This document shows positions 17,345 through 27,140 of a stretch of DNA of 64,000 bases, piece after piece. Every line of letters starts with the position of its first letter. The first letter of the stretch is position 1. The position numbers and the translations under genes were made by a program. The notes beneath the pieces are model-generated. The model searched no databases. It saw nothing but the letters and a program-made list of their open reading frames with translations, and was not told where the DNA came from. This DNA comes from Rhodoplanes serenus (GTDB lineage: Bacteria; Pseudomonadota; Alphaproteobacteria; Rhizobiales; Xanthobacteraceae), in the NCBI GenBank assembly GCA_945897515.1, contig CAMDFO010000003.1, forward strand, positions 50,777-114,776, in the 5' to 3' direction.

Positions 17345-18369
17345 TCACCAATCATCGGCAAGGCCAGACCTTGCCGCAACACATCTTCGGCTTCCGCCGT
17401 CGGGCGGCCGTCTGAATCGTTGAGCATTAGACCGGGCAGCAGTGCCAGCGGCGCGCGACTGCCTTTGCTCGCCCGCACGAGAATACGGATCGCCGGCTGT
17501 CCGGCGCGGCCGTGCACTGGCAATACCGTGACCCCTCCGAAGCGCGGCTCGAGCGCGGCCAGCACGGAAGCCAAGCCGTCGGCGCGCCAGATCATGGTGA
17601 GCGTGCCGGCGGAGTGCAACAGCCACGACGCCGCGCCGATCCATTCCGTCAGCACGTCGTCGGAGGCTGCATGCGCCGCGCGGCGCGCCGCATCGGGCGA
17701 GACGTTCTGACGTGACGGATCGTTGAACGGCGGATTCATCAGCACATGATCGGCTCCGCCGGCCCCGAGCCCGACCGCAGCAAAGGCGTCCGACGCAGCC
17801 GTCACGTCGAGCATCGCCACCCGCACCCGCGCTTCCAATCCGTTACCGGCGATGTTGTCCGCGGCGATCGCCACCAGTTCAGGATCGATCTCGGCCAGCA
17901 CCACGGTTACGTCCGGCACCCGCACCGCCAGCGCCAGACCGGCACCCCCGACGCCCGAGCCGAGATCGACCGCCCGGTCGCCGGGCCGCGCGCCGGTCGC
18001 GGCCGCCAGCAGGATGGCATCGTGGCCGACCCGGTGGCCGCGCCGTTTCTGCTTGAGCCGCAGGCGTCCGCCGAGCACGGCATCGTCGGTGGTCTCGGGC
18101 GTCGAGCCGCCCGGCCGAAGCTCATGGCCGAGACCTGCGTCTTCCAGCAATTGCCGCGCGGCGGCGTGGTCCTCCTCGTCGACCACAATCCGTCGTGGCA
18201 ACATGCCGAGCGAGCCCTCCAGCACGCTCATGTGCTGGTCGAGAACGGCGTGTGGGATTTCAGCGCCCTTGAGCAGCGCCTCGATCGCCGTGATCAGAAC
18301 GGCGTTGTTGGTGCGGACCAGTTCGCGCAAAAAATCATGCTCCTCGCCGCCGCTCTTCGGCCGGCGCAC
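17341..18369 (-). CDS. DUF2007-like domain fused to a TrmN6-like methyltransferase
   Basis: N-terminal LVRTNNAVLITAIEALLKGAEIPHAVLDQHMSVLEGSLGMLPRRIVVDEEDHAAARQLLEDAG, then RGHRVGHDAILLAAA...VDLGSGVGGAGLALA, NPPFNDP. Confidence 0.8.
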   Translation of the reverse strand: MRRPKSGGEEHDFLRELVRTNNAVLITAIEALLKGAEIPHAVLDQHMSVLEGSLGMLPRRIVVDEEDHAAARQLLEDAGLGHELRPGGSTPETTDDAVLGGRLRLKQKRRGHRVGHDAILLAAATGARPGDRAVDLGSGVGGAGLALAVRVPDVTVVLAEIDPELVAIAADNIAGNGLEARVRVAMLDVTAASDAFAAVGLGAGGADHVLMNPPFNDPSRQNVSPDAARRAAHAASDDVLTEWIGAASWLLHSAGTLTMIWRADGLASVLAALEPRFGGVTVLPVHGRAGQPAIRILVRASKGSRAPLALLPGLMLNDSDGRPTAEAEDVLRQGLALPMIGD

Positions 18370-19315
18370 GCTGTGCGAGATAGGACAGCAGCTTGAGCTC
18401 CCGCCGCCCGCGCGTCACCGTGTCGAGCACGATTCCCACCGCGATCAAAAGGAACGCCAACAGCATCAGGCCGGTCGACAGCATCGCAGTCGGCACCCGC
18501 GGCACCAGGCCTTCGCGGAAATACGTGACGAACAGCGGAATCGCGAAGCCGACCGAGGCAATGCCGAGCGAAACACCGATGGCGCCGAAGAACGGCAGCG
18601 GCCGCTCGGAGCGATAGAGCTTGAGGATCGTCCGCAGGATACGGAAGCCGTCGCGCCAGGTGTTGAGCTTGGAGGCGGAGCCCTCCGGCCGGGCATAGTA
18701 GGGCGTGCGGAACTCGCCGACCGGCACCTCCAGTTCGAGCGCGTGCACGGTGAGCTCGGTCTCGATCTCGAACCCGCCCGACAGCGCCGGAAAAGATTTC
18801 ACGAAGCGGCGCGTAAACACGCGGTAACCCGACAGCATGTCGGTGAAAGTCTCGCCAAACACCATCGAGACGAAGCCGGTCAAGAGCCAGTTGCCGGTGC
18901 GGTGGCCGGGGCGGTAGGCCGCCTCCTCGCTGTCGACCCGGACCGCCACGACCATGTCGAGCCGGTCGCCCACCAGCCTTTCGATCATCGCACCCGCGCT
19001 CGGGGCGTCGTAGGTGGCGTCGCCGTCGACCATGACATAGATGTCGGCGTCGATGTCGGTGAACATCCGCCGGACCACGCGACCCTTGCCCTGGTGAAGT
19101 TCCCGGCGCACCACCGCGCCGGCGGCTGCAGCCATCTCCATCGTGCGGTCGGTCGAATTGTTGTCGTAGACGTAGATTTCCGCATCCGGCAGCGCGGCGC
19201 GAAAGTCCGCCACGACCTTGCCGATGGCGGCTTCCTCGTTGTAGCAGGGTATCAGCACCGCAACGCCGAGCCGGCTCGCGATCTCGGCCTCCGCGCCCGT
19301 GTCTGTCCGCAACAT
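18335..19315 (-). CDS. Family 2 glycosyltransferase (dolichol-P-sugar synthase-like) with C-terminal TM segments
   Basis: VAVLIPCYNEEAAIGKVVADFRAALPDAEIYVYDNNSTDRT, YVMVDGDATYDA. Confidence 0.9.
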   Translation of the reverse strand: MLRTDTGAEAEIASRLGVAVLIPCYNEEAAIGKVVADFRAALPDAEIYVYDNNSTDRTMEMAAAAGAVVRRELHQGKGRVVRRMFTDIDADIYVMVDGDATYDAPSAGAMIERLVGDRLDMVVAVRVDSEEAAYRPGHRTGNWLLTGFVSMVFGETFTDMLSGYRVFTRRFVKSFPALSGGFEIETELTVHALELEVPVGEFRTPYYARPEGSASKLNTWRDGFRILRTILKLYRSERPLPFFGAIGVSLGIASVGFAIPLFVTYFREGLVPRVPTAMLSTGLMLLAFLLIAVGIVLDTVTRGRRELKLLSYLAQRAPAEERRRGA

Positions 19316-19438
19316 GGGCTGTCTCCCCCTGGCTGCCCGAATATGGGTAGGGTGTCGCACCCGAGCCGCCACACTTGCCCGCTTACCACAGCGTTTCTAT
19401 CCTAGCGCGTCCTTTTTGCACCAATCCGGAGAAAGCTC

Positions 19439-20446
19439 TTGGCCGTCGTTCTTCCCTTCAACCAGGCGGATGCCACCATCGACCGCCTGGTCGGGCTCGC
19501 CGCCGCCGATATGCAGCGCGTCAATGCGGCCATCCTGGCTCGCACCGGCTCCGAAGTAACGATGATCCCCGAGGTGGCAAACCACCTGATTTCCTCCGGC
19601 GGCAAGCGGCTGCGTCCCATGCTCACCGTCGCCATGGCACAGCTCACCGGCTATTCCGGCGAAGGCCACATCAAGCTCGCCGCCGCGGTCGAGTTCATGC
19701 ACACGGCGACGCTGCTGCACGACGATGTCGTGGACGAAAGCGAGATGCGGCGCGGCCGCCAGGCCGCTCGCATGCTGTGGGGCAACGAGGCGAGCGTGCT
19801 GGTCGGCGACTTCCTGCTCGGGCAGGCGTTCAAGATGATGGTCGAGGTCGGGTCGTTGCGCGCCCTGGAAATCCTGTCGTCGGCCGCCGCCATTATCGCC
19901 GAAGGCGAGGTGATGCAGCTCGCCGCCGCCAAGAATACCGCGACCACCGAGGACGAGTATCTGGCGGTGATCCGGGCCAAGACCGCCGAGCTGTTCGGCG
20001 CCGCCTGCGAGGTCGGGCCGGTGCTATCCAATCGGCCGAAGGCCGAGACCGCAGCATGCCGGTCGTTCGGCATGAACCTCGGCATTGCATTCCAGCTCGT
20101 AGACGACGTGCTCGACTATGGCGGCAAGGCGGCAAAGCTCGGCAAAAACGTCGGCGACGATTTCCGCGAGGGCAAGATCACTTTGCCGGTGGTGCTGTCG
20201 TTCCGCCGCGGCAGCGAGAGCGAGCGCGCGTTCTGGACCCGCACGCTGGAGCAGGGCGAGGTCGCCGACGCCGATCTCGAAACTGCGATCGGGCTGATGA
20301 CCAAGCACCGCGCCCTGGAGGACACGATCAAGCGCGCGCACCACTACGGCGCCATCGCCCGCGATGCGCTCGCGCTGTTTCCGGAATCGCCGATGAAACA
20401 GGCGCTGGAAGAGGCGGTGGAGTTCTGCACCGCCAGGACGCATTAG
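19439..20446 (+). CDS. Polyprenyl (octaprenyl-type) diphosphate synthase, TTG start
   Basis: GGKRLRPMLTVAMAQ, LLHDDVVDESEMRRG, GIAFQLVDDVLDYGG. Confidence 0.92.
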   Translation: MAVVLPFNQADATIDRLVGLAAADMQRVNAAILARTGSEVTMIPEVANHLISSGGKRLRPMLTVAMAQLTGYSGEGHIKLAAAVEFMHTATLLHDDVVDESEMRRGRQAARMLWGNEASVLVGDFLLGQAFKMMVEVGSLRALEILSSAAAIIAEGEVMQLAAAKNTATTEDEYLAVIRAKTAELFGAACEVGPVLSNRPKAETAACRSFGMNLGIAFQLVDDVLDYGGKAAKLGKNVGDDFREGKITLPVVLSFRRGSESERAFWTRTLEQGEVADADLETAIGLMTKHRALEDTIKRAHHYGAIARDALALFPESPMKQALEEAVEFCTARTH

Positions 20447-20493
20447 CGCCGAGTCGTTCCGGGGGCGCCGCGAAGCGGCGCACCCGAAATGAA

Positions 20494-21474
20494 TCAGCTC
20501 TTCTGCACCAGTCCGGCTTCCCTGATCACCGGTCCCCACTTGGCGAGTTCGTCCTGGTGGAACTTGGCGAGTTCGTCTGGCGTCGAGCCCACCACCATCA
20601 TCGCCTGGTCCTGCAGCCGCTTCCGGATCACCGGATCCTCGGCCGCCGCCTTGGCCCCGGTGTACATCCTCTGGATGATGTCCTTCGGCGTCTTGGCGGG
20701 CACGAAAAGCGCGTACCAGCCGGTCACGTCGTATCCCGGCAGCGTCTCGCCAATGGTCGGCATGTCGGGGACCTGCGGCGAGCGCTTCGCCGTGGTCACC
20801 GCCAGCATGCGCAGCTTGCCGTCGTTTTGCAGCGGCAGCATCGGAGCCACATTGTTCCAGAATGAATCGATCCGTCCCGGGATCAGATCCTGGATGCCCG
20901 GCGCCGCGCCGCGATACGGCACGTTGGTCATCTTGATGTTGGCGGCGCGCACGAACAGCTCGGCGGACAGATGCGGCACCGCGCCATGGCCGGGCGATCC
21001 GTAAGTCATCTTGCCCGGGTTGGCCTTGGCGGCGGCGATGAAGTCGGCAAGCGTCTTGTGCGGCGAATTGGCGGGTATCGCCATCGCGATAGGGTACTGC
21101 ACCACCAACGACACCGGCTCGAAATCCTTCACCGCATCGTAGTTGAGACCCGGATTGAGATGATTGTTGGTGGCGTGGTGATCGCCTGCCAGGAACATGT
21201 TGTAGCCGTCCGGGGCGGAACGGGCGATGTATTGCGCCGCGAGATTGCCGCCGGCGCCCGGCTTGCTCTCGACGATGAATTGCTGGCCGAGAACTTCGGT
21301 CATTTTCTGCGCGACCAGACGCGCGATCATGTCGGCGCCGCCTCCTGGCGTGAACGGGATGGCGATGCTGACCGGGCGGTTCGGCCATGCTCCTTGCGCG
21401 ATCGCGGGACGGGCGAGACCGGGCGCGAGCGCGGCGGCTGCGGACAGCTTCATCAGGCGGCGGCGATTGATCAT
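20494..21474 (-). CDS. Bug/TctC family substrate-binding protein (2)
   Basis: AWPNRPVSIAIPFTPGGGADMIARLVAQKM...VESKPGAGGNLAAQYIARSAPDGYN. Confidence 0.93.
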   Translation of the reverse strand: MINRRRLMKLSAAAALAPGLARPAIAQGAWPNRPVSIAIPFTPGGGADMIARLVAQKMTEVLGQQFIVESKPGAGGNLAAQYIARSAPDGYNMFLAGDHHATNNHLNPGLNYDAVKDFEPVSLVVQYPIAMAIPANSPHKTLADFIAAAKANPGKMTYGSPGHGAVPHLSAELFVRAANIKMTNVPYRGAAPGIQDLIPGRIDSFWNNVAPMLPLQNDGKLRMLAVTTAKRSPQVPDMPTIGETLPGYDVTGWYALFVPAKTPKDIIQRMYTGAKAAAEDPVIRKRLQDQAMMVVGSTPDELAKFHQDELAKWGPVIREAGLVQKS

Positions 21475-21526
21475 GGCTCCCCCTAGCGACGGTTCCTCGA
21501 TGCGGGAACCTTTGTCTGCCGCGATC

Positions 21527-22450
21527 CTATCCCAGAAATGTCGAGCGCACCCACCAGCGCGGATAAGACGCAGTCAATTTTCGCGCGGCGCTTGTTGCGG
21601 CGCGGGATGACGCGAACAGCCCAAAGCAGGTCGCGCCCGACCCCGACATGCGCGCGAGCCGGCAGCCCGGCGACGATCGCAACGCCGAGAGCACCTTGCC
21701 CACCGCAGGCGCCAGCGCAATCGCCGCGGGTTCGAGGTCGTTCGCTCCACTTGCAAGAAATGCCAGCAACGCATCGTGCTCGCGGGGGATATTTCCTAGC
21801 CGGGCTCGGTGGCCGCGCTTGGGGCGCGCCGTCCGCAATTGCGCGAACACCTCGCCGGTCGGCAACGCGACACCCGGATTGACCAGCACCGCCGCAAGCT
21901 GCGGAAGCTCGATCGGGGACGACAGCCGCTCGCCGATGCCCCGCATCACGCGCGGGCGAGGATCGAGACACACCGGTACGTCCGCGCCGACCTGTCGCGC
22001 CGCCTTCAACAGCCGCGCATCGTCGAGCGCCAAGCCGTTCGCCCGCGCCAGCAACCGCAGGGCGGCTGCCGCATCGGCCGAGCCGCCGCCGAGACCGGCC
22101 GCAACCGGCAAGTTCTTGGTCAGATGGAAGCGCCCGAGCGTGAGCCCCGGGATAGCCGCCGCCGCGGCGCGGGCGGCCTTGAGCACAAGATTATCGGCGG
22201 TCGCACCGGATGCCGCAGACGTCGGCCCGCGCACGGTCAGTTCGAGTGCCTCGCCCGGGTGAAACGTCAGGCGGTCGCGCAGCCGCGCGAACGCGACCAA
22301 GCTCTCGAGCGTGTGATAGCCGTCAGCTCTGCGCCCGAGCACCGCAAGCGTGAGATTGACTTTGGCGGGCGCGTACTCGGACAGCGGAGCGCTGGGCTTC
22401 TTCGACGCTGCGCTGGGCTTCTTCGACGCTGCGCTGGGCTTGGGCGACAC
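21527..22450 (-). CDS. ispE: 4-(cytidine 5'-diphospho)-2-C-methyl-D-erythritol kinase
   Basis: APAKVNLTLAVLGRRADGYHTLESLV, NLPVAAGLGGGSADAAAALRLL. Confidence 0.93.
   Translation of the reverse strand: MSPKPSAASKKPSAASKKPSAPLSEYAPAKVNLTLAVLGRRADGYHTLESLVAFARLRDRLTFHPGEALELTVRGPTSAASGATADNLVLKAARAAAAAIPGLTLGRFHLTKNLPVAAGLGGGSADAAAALRLLARANGLALDDARLLKAARQVGADVPVCLDPRPRVMRGIGERLSSPIELPQLAAVLVNPGVALPTGEVFAQLRTARPKRGHRARLGNIPREHDALLAFLASGANDLEPAAIALAPAVGKVLSALRSSPGCRLARMSGSGATCFGLFASSRAATSAARKLTASYPRWWVRSTFLG
22389..22441. repeat. 2.5 copies of a 21-bp tandem repeat in the 5' end of ispE
   Basis: GCGCTGGGCTTCTTCGACGCT x2 plus GCGCTGGGCTT, encoding KPSAASKKPSAASKKPSA. Confidence 0.85.
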
Positions 22451-22463
22451 GGGCGGACGGGCA

Positions 22464-24347
22464 TCACCCGCCGTTGCCGGGCTTCTTGGTCTTGGCGTCG
22501 GCGGCGGAGGTTTCCTCGGGCGGAATCCCGGACTGGAGTTTCTGTTCGATCTTCACCAGTTCGTCTGGCTCAGGCTTAAGGTCCTTGGCGTGCGACCACT
22601 GGAACTTGGCCTCGATCATCCGGCCGACCTTCCAATAGCCGTCACCCAGATGATCGTTGATGGTCGGATCGTCGGGCTTCAGCTCGACCGCGCGCTCCAG
22701 GTGCTTCACCGCCTCTTCGAAATTTCCGAGCCGGTAGTAGGCCCATCCGAGCGAGTCGACAATATAGCCGTCGTCGGGTCGCTGCTCGACCGCCCGGCGG
22801 ATCATACGCATGCCCTCGTCGAGGTTCATGCCCTGGTCGATCCAGGAATAGCCGAGATAATTGAGCACGTGCGGCTGATCGGGATAGAGCTTCAGCGCCT
22901 GCTTCAGGTCTTCTTCGGCGCCCGCCCATTTCTTGGCGCGTTCGTTGCAGATACCGCGGAAATAAAAGATCAGCCAATGTACCCGCTCGGGATTGGCGAT
23001 GGTGCCGATGCCCTTGCCATAAACCTGCGCGCATTTGGCGAACAGCTTGCGGCCGCGCAAAATGTTGCCCAGCGCCATGATCGCTTCGGTGTCGTTGGGC
23101 CGCGCGCCGATCAGCTTTTCGAGCCGCGTCTTGGCTTCGTCGGTTCGATCCAGCGTGTCGAGATTGACCGCGAGCTGGATCTCGGCGTTCCGTCGAAGCG
23201 GCGTGTTCTGCGGCACGCGCTCGTAGATTCTGATGGCGAGCCGCGGATTTTTGATCTGCTCGTAGAGATCGGCGAGCGACAGCAGCGCCAGAGGCTGATT
23301 GGGCGACAGATAGAGCGCAAGTTGGAGATAGACCAGACCGAGGTCCTCGCCGCCGCGGCGTCCGAGCGCGGCGCCGAGCCCATAGAGGACCTCGGCCGCA
23401 CCGGCCTGCGGCGAGTCGACCAGCAGCGGCAGAGGCTTGTTGGTCTGAAGCGCGGTCATCGCCTCGACGATCAGCGGATGACGCGGGAGTTGGCTGTCGA
23501 AGGTGCGGAACACCTTGTTGGCTTCTTCCCGGCTGTTATTGCGCGACAGCCATGAGCCGTAAGCCTCGACCAGACGCAGCGCCGACGGGTCGAGCTTGTG
23601 GGCGCGATCGAAGCGGCGGCCGGCCTCTCGCTTCTGGCCAGCCAGATCGAGGATCATTCCGGTGTGCAGGTCTTTGAACAGCGCATACCAGTCTGCGCCC
23701 TGGAGCTTGTCGATTGCCTCGACGGCGCCCTTGGTGTCACCCGCGCCGACCATGGCCCAACCCGTGAGCAGCGTAGCCGCCAGATCGGTAATCGGTCCGC
23801 GGATCGACTGCGTCAGGTTCTGCCGCGCGACCTGATAATTCTTCTGCTTGAGCGCGCGCACGCCCAGCACGAGCCGCGCGATCCGATCGTTGCGGTCGAG
23901 CTGGACCACGCGCTCCGCCAGCTTGACCGCCTCCTCCACGTCGCCTTCCGACAGCACGGACAGGAAGGCCCGCTCCAGCAGTTCGCTGTTGCGCGGATCG
24001 GCCTTGAGAGCGGCGCGGAAATAGGCAGAGGCGGCAGCAGCGTCCCGCTGCACTCCGGCATGGCGGGCGGCGAGATAACTGCCCGACGGCGAAACCCGCG
24101 CGAGTTCGTTCGCGGAAGGCAACTGCGACGTCTGGCGGACTCGGCTCGTCCCCTGTGCGGCCAGGGTGTCCGGCAGCATGAGAAGGAAGGTGCCGAACGC
24201 GACGCCGGCAAGGCATCGAGACAGGATCGAAACGGTCACGGGTCGATGACCTCCATGGGCGGGCGCTGGCACAGCACCCCCCGAGTCGGCCGGAGAATGG
24301 CCTTTTTGCAAGCTGCCCGCAAGGATGGGTCGCGACGCGGGAGCCAT
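22464..24347 (-). CDS. Tetratricopeptide repeat protein, exported
   Basis: Multiple TPR units (e.g. PHVLNYLGYSWIDQGMNLDEGMRMIRRAVEQRPDDGYIVDSLGWAYYRLGNFEEAVKHLERAVELKPDDP). Confidence 0.85.
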   Translation of the reverse strand: MAPASRPILAGSLQKGHSPADSGGAVPAPAHGGHRPVTVSILSRCLAGVAFGTFLLMLPDTLAAQGTSRVRQTSQLPSANELARVSPSGSYLAARHAGVQRDAAAASAYFRAALKADPRNSELLERAFLSVLSEGDVEEAVKLAERVVQLDRNDRIARLVLGVRALKQKNYQVARQNLTQSIRGPITDLAATLLTGWAMVGAGDTKGAVEAIDKLQGADWYALFKDLHTGMILDLAGQKREAGRRFDRAHKLDPSALRLVEAYGSWLSRNNSREEANKVFRTFDSQLPRHPLIVEAMTALQTNKPLPLLVDSPQAGAAEVLYGLGAALGRRGGEDLGLVYLQLALYLSPNQPLALLSLADLYEQIKNPRLAIRIYERVPQNTPLRRNAEIQLAVNLDTLDRTDEAKTRLEKLIGARPNDTEAIMALGNILRGRKLFAKCAQVYGKGIGTIANPERVHWLIFYFRGICNERAKKWAGAEEDLKQALKLYPDQPHVLNYLGYSWIDQGMNLDEGMRMIRRAVEQRPDDGYIVDSLGWAYYRLGNFEEAVKHLERAVELKPDDPTINDHLGDGYWKVGRMIEAKFQWSHAKDLKPEPDELVKIEQKLQSGIPPEETSAADAKTKKPGNGG

Positions 24348-24458
24348 GTCCACCGTGTATAACTTGGTGTGGCGGTATCGTGGCCGCGGGCGGAAATGAT
24401 TGTTCACGTTTGCGAATGTGGCGGCTGGCCATCCGCTCTCGCGGCCCGAGAACGAGCG

Positions 24459-26120
24459 TCACATGTTCGGATAGTTCGGCCCACCGCCGCCCTCGGGCGG
24501 TACCCAGGTGATGTTGCGATTCGGGTCCTTGATATCGCAGGTTTTGCAGTGGACGCAGTTCTGCGCGTTGATCACGAAGCGCGGCTGACCGCCCTCCTCC
24601 ACCCACTCGTAGACGCCGGCCGGACAATAGCGCTGCGAAGGACCGGCGTAGACGTCGTGCTCGGATGCCTTTTGCAGGGCCAGGTCGGCAACCCGCAGAT
24701 GCACCGGCTGGTCCTCTTCGTGATTGGTGTTCGACAGGAACACCGAGGACAGCTTGTCGAAGGTGAGCTTGCCGTCGGCCCTCGGATAGGCGATCGGCTT
24801 GAACCCTGAGGCGGGCTTGAGGCTTTCGGCGTCGGCCTTGCCGTGGCCGAGTGTGCCAAACAACGAAAATCCCAGCGTGTTGGTCCACATGTCGAGACCA
24901 CCGGCGCCGATTCCCAGGAAGGTACCCAGCTTCGACCACAGCGGCTTGGCATTGCGGACCTTCCACAGGTCGGCGCCGATGTCGCTGTCGCGCCAGGCTT
25001 CGTCGTAGCTGCCGATCTCGTCGTTGGAGCGGCCCTCCGACAGCGCCTCGGCGACGTACTCCGCCGCCAGCATGCCGGAGAGCATCGCGTTGTGGCTGCC
25101 CTTGATGCGCGGCACGTTGACGAAACCGGCCGAGCACCCGATCAGCGCGCCGCCCGGGAACGTCAGCTTCGGCACCGATTGGTAGCCACCCTCGGTGATG
25201 GCGCGCGCACCGTAGGACAGTCGCTTACCGCCTTCGAAGGTGCCGCGAATGCTCGGATGGGTCTTGAAGCGCTGGAACTCGTCGAACGGCGAGATGTACG
25301 GGTTCGCGTAATTCAGATGCACGACGAAGCCAACCGACACCAGATTGTCGTCGAAGTGATAGAGGAACGAGCCGCCGCCGGTCGAGCCGTCGAGCGGCCA
25401 GCCGAAGCTGTGTTGCACCAGCCCCTTGTGGTGCCGGTCGGGGGCGACCTGCCAGATCTCCTTCAGCCCGATGCCGAACTTCTGCGGCTCGCGGCCGTCC
25501 GCGAGCGCGTATTTCGCGATCAGCATTTTCGACAGCGAGCCGCGCGCGCCCTCGCCGAACAGCGTGTACTTGGCGCGCAGTTCCATGCCGCGGGTGAATG
25601 AGTCCTTCGGCTGGCCGTCCTTGCCGACGCCCATGTCGCCGGTGGCGATGCCCGCGACCGCGTCGCCGTCGTACAGCACCTCGGCCGCGGCAAAGCCCGG
25701 ATAAATTTCCACCCCCAGCGCCTCCGCCTTGGTGGCGAGCCATTTGCAAACGCTGCCGAGCGAGACGATGAAATTGCCGTGGTTCGACATCAGTGGCGGC
25801 ATCAGCATGTTCGGAAGCCGCAGCGCGCCGGATTGTCCCATCCAGTAAAAGCGATCGTCGGTGACCGCGGTCTTGATCGGGGTGTCCTCGGAGCGCCAAT
25901 CGGGCAGCAGCCGGTCGAGTGCGATCGGGTCGATCACCGCGCCGGAGAGGATGTGGGCGCCGACCTCGGAGCCCTTCTCCACCACCACCACGGTGGCATC
26001 GGGCGAGACCTGCTTGAGCCGGATCGCAGCGGCCAAGCCCGCAGGCCCCGCGCCGACGATCACGACGTCGAACTCCATGGCTTCGCGGGCGGGCAGCTCG
26101 GCCGAATCTGGGGCAGCCAT
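24459..26120 (-). CDS. Electron transfer flavoprotein-ubiquinone oxidoreductase
   Basis: FDVVIVGAGPAGLAAAIRLKQ, GSEVGAHILSGAVIDP, C-terminal NCVHCKTCDIKDPNRNITWVPPEGGGGPNYPNM. Confidence 0.96.
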   Translation of the reverse strand: MAAPDSAELPAREAMEFDVVIVGAGPAGLAAAIRLKQVSPDATVVVVEKGSEVGAHILSGAVIDPIALDRLLPDWRSEDTPIKTAVTDDRFYWMGQSGALRLPNMLMPPLMSNHGNFIVSLGSVCKWLATKAEALGVEIYPGFAAAEVLYDGDAVAGIATGDMGVGKDGQPKDSFTRGMELRAKYTLFGEGARGSLSKMLIAKYALADGREPQKFGIGLKEIWQVAPDRHHKGLVQHSFGWPLDGSTGGGSFLYHFDDNLVSVGFVVHLNYANPYISPFDEFQRFKTHPSIRGTFEGGKRLSYGARAITEGGYQSVPKLTFPGGALIGCSAGFVNVPRIKGSHNAMLSGMLAAEYVAEALSEGRSNDEIGSYDEAWRDSDIGADLWKVRNAKPLWSKLGTFLGIGAGGLDMWTNTLGFSLFGTLGHGKADAESLKPASGFKPIAYPRADGKLTFDKLSSVFLSNTNHEEDQPVHLRVADLALQKASEHDVYAGPSQRYCPAGVYEWVEEGGQPRFVINAQNCVHCKTCDIKDPNRNITWVPPEGGGGPNYPNM

Positions 26121-26178
26121 GACGATCTCCTGCTGTTTGTAGTTTTTCCACGTTTGCCGAAGCGCGACAATCGCCGCC

Positions 26179-27018
26179 ATGATAAACATGGCCGCGATGC
26201 CGACCGACCGCGACAAGGCCGCCCGCGACCTGCTCGCCTTCTATTTGGAGGCGGGCGCCGATGCGCCTGTCGGCGAGACCGCGACCGACTGGCTCTCGCC
26301 CGACGCGCCCGATTTGAGCCCGGCCCGAGCCGCCACCGTGCCGCCATCCGCAGCCGCCAGGCCAGTGCTGCCGCCCAGAGCCGCGCCGATCGTTCCGGCG
26401 CAGGCCCCGCCCCCGCCGGCCGCTGAGGCCGCGGTGATGGCCGCGCGCGAGGCCGCGCGTTCCGCCGCCAGCCTCGACGAGTTGCGCACCATCCTCGAAG
26501 CGTTCGACGGCTGCGCGTTGAAGGGCACCGCCACTCAACTGGTGTTCGCCGACGGCACGCCGAACTCCCGCGTCATGTTCGTCGGCGAGGCGCCGGGCTA
26601 CGAGGAGGACAAATCCGGGCTCGCCTTCGTCGGCCGCTCCGGACAGTTACTTGACAAGATGCTGGCGGCGATCGGCCTCAACCGCTCGCAGGTCTACATC
26701 GCCAACATCGTGCCGTGGCGGCCGCCCGGCAACCGCACGCCAACGCCGGTCGAGACGCAGATCTGCCTGCCGTTCATCCAACGCCAGATCGAGCTGTCCG
26801 ATCCCGACATCCTGGTGACCATCGGGCAGCCGTCGACCGGCGCGTTGCTTAATGTGCAGGGCATTACGAAAAATCGCGGCCGCTGGCAGCCGTATCACAC
26901 CGGCACGCGCGAGATTCGCGCCATGCCGATGCTGCATCCGGCCTATCTGCTGCGCACGCCGATCGCCAAGCGCCTTGCATGGCGCGATTTCCTCGCGATC
27001 AAGAAGGCATTGGGTTAA
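26179..27018 (+). CDS. Uracil-DNA glycosylase, family 4-like
   Basis: VMFVGEAPGYEEDKSGLAFVGRSGQLLDKMLAAIGL, ANIVPWRPPGNRTP, MLHPAYLL. Confidence 0.92.
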   Translation: MINMAAMPTDRDKAARDLLAFYLEAGADAPVGETATDWLSPDAPDLSPARAATVPPSAAARPVLPPRAAPIVPAQAPPPPAAEAAVMAAREAARSAASLDELRTILEAFDGCALKGTATQLVFADGTPNSRVMFVGEAPGYEEDKSGLAFVGRSGQLLDKMLAAIGLNRSQVYIANIVPWRPPGNRTPTPVETQICLPFIQRQIELSDPDILVTIGQPSTGALLNVQGITKNRGRWQPYHTGTREIRAMPMLHPAYLLRTPIAKRLAWRDFLAIKKALG

Positions 27019-27140
27019 CGCCGCGCCCGCGAATTAACCTGAGCGGCAGAAATACCACTCTCATTAACGCGTTTCGGCGCGCCGGGATGTTAGATCATCG
27101 CAGCGGCATTCTGCATGTCGCAAGTAACCATGTTGGGGCC

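Noticed and set aside
20455-20486. GCGCCGC-GAA-GCGGCGC hairpin between convergent genes as an intrinsic terminator
   Set aside because: No T-tract and a short element; could be chance in GC-rich DNA, so not listed as a feature
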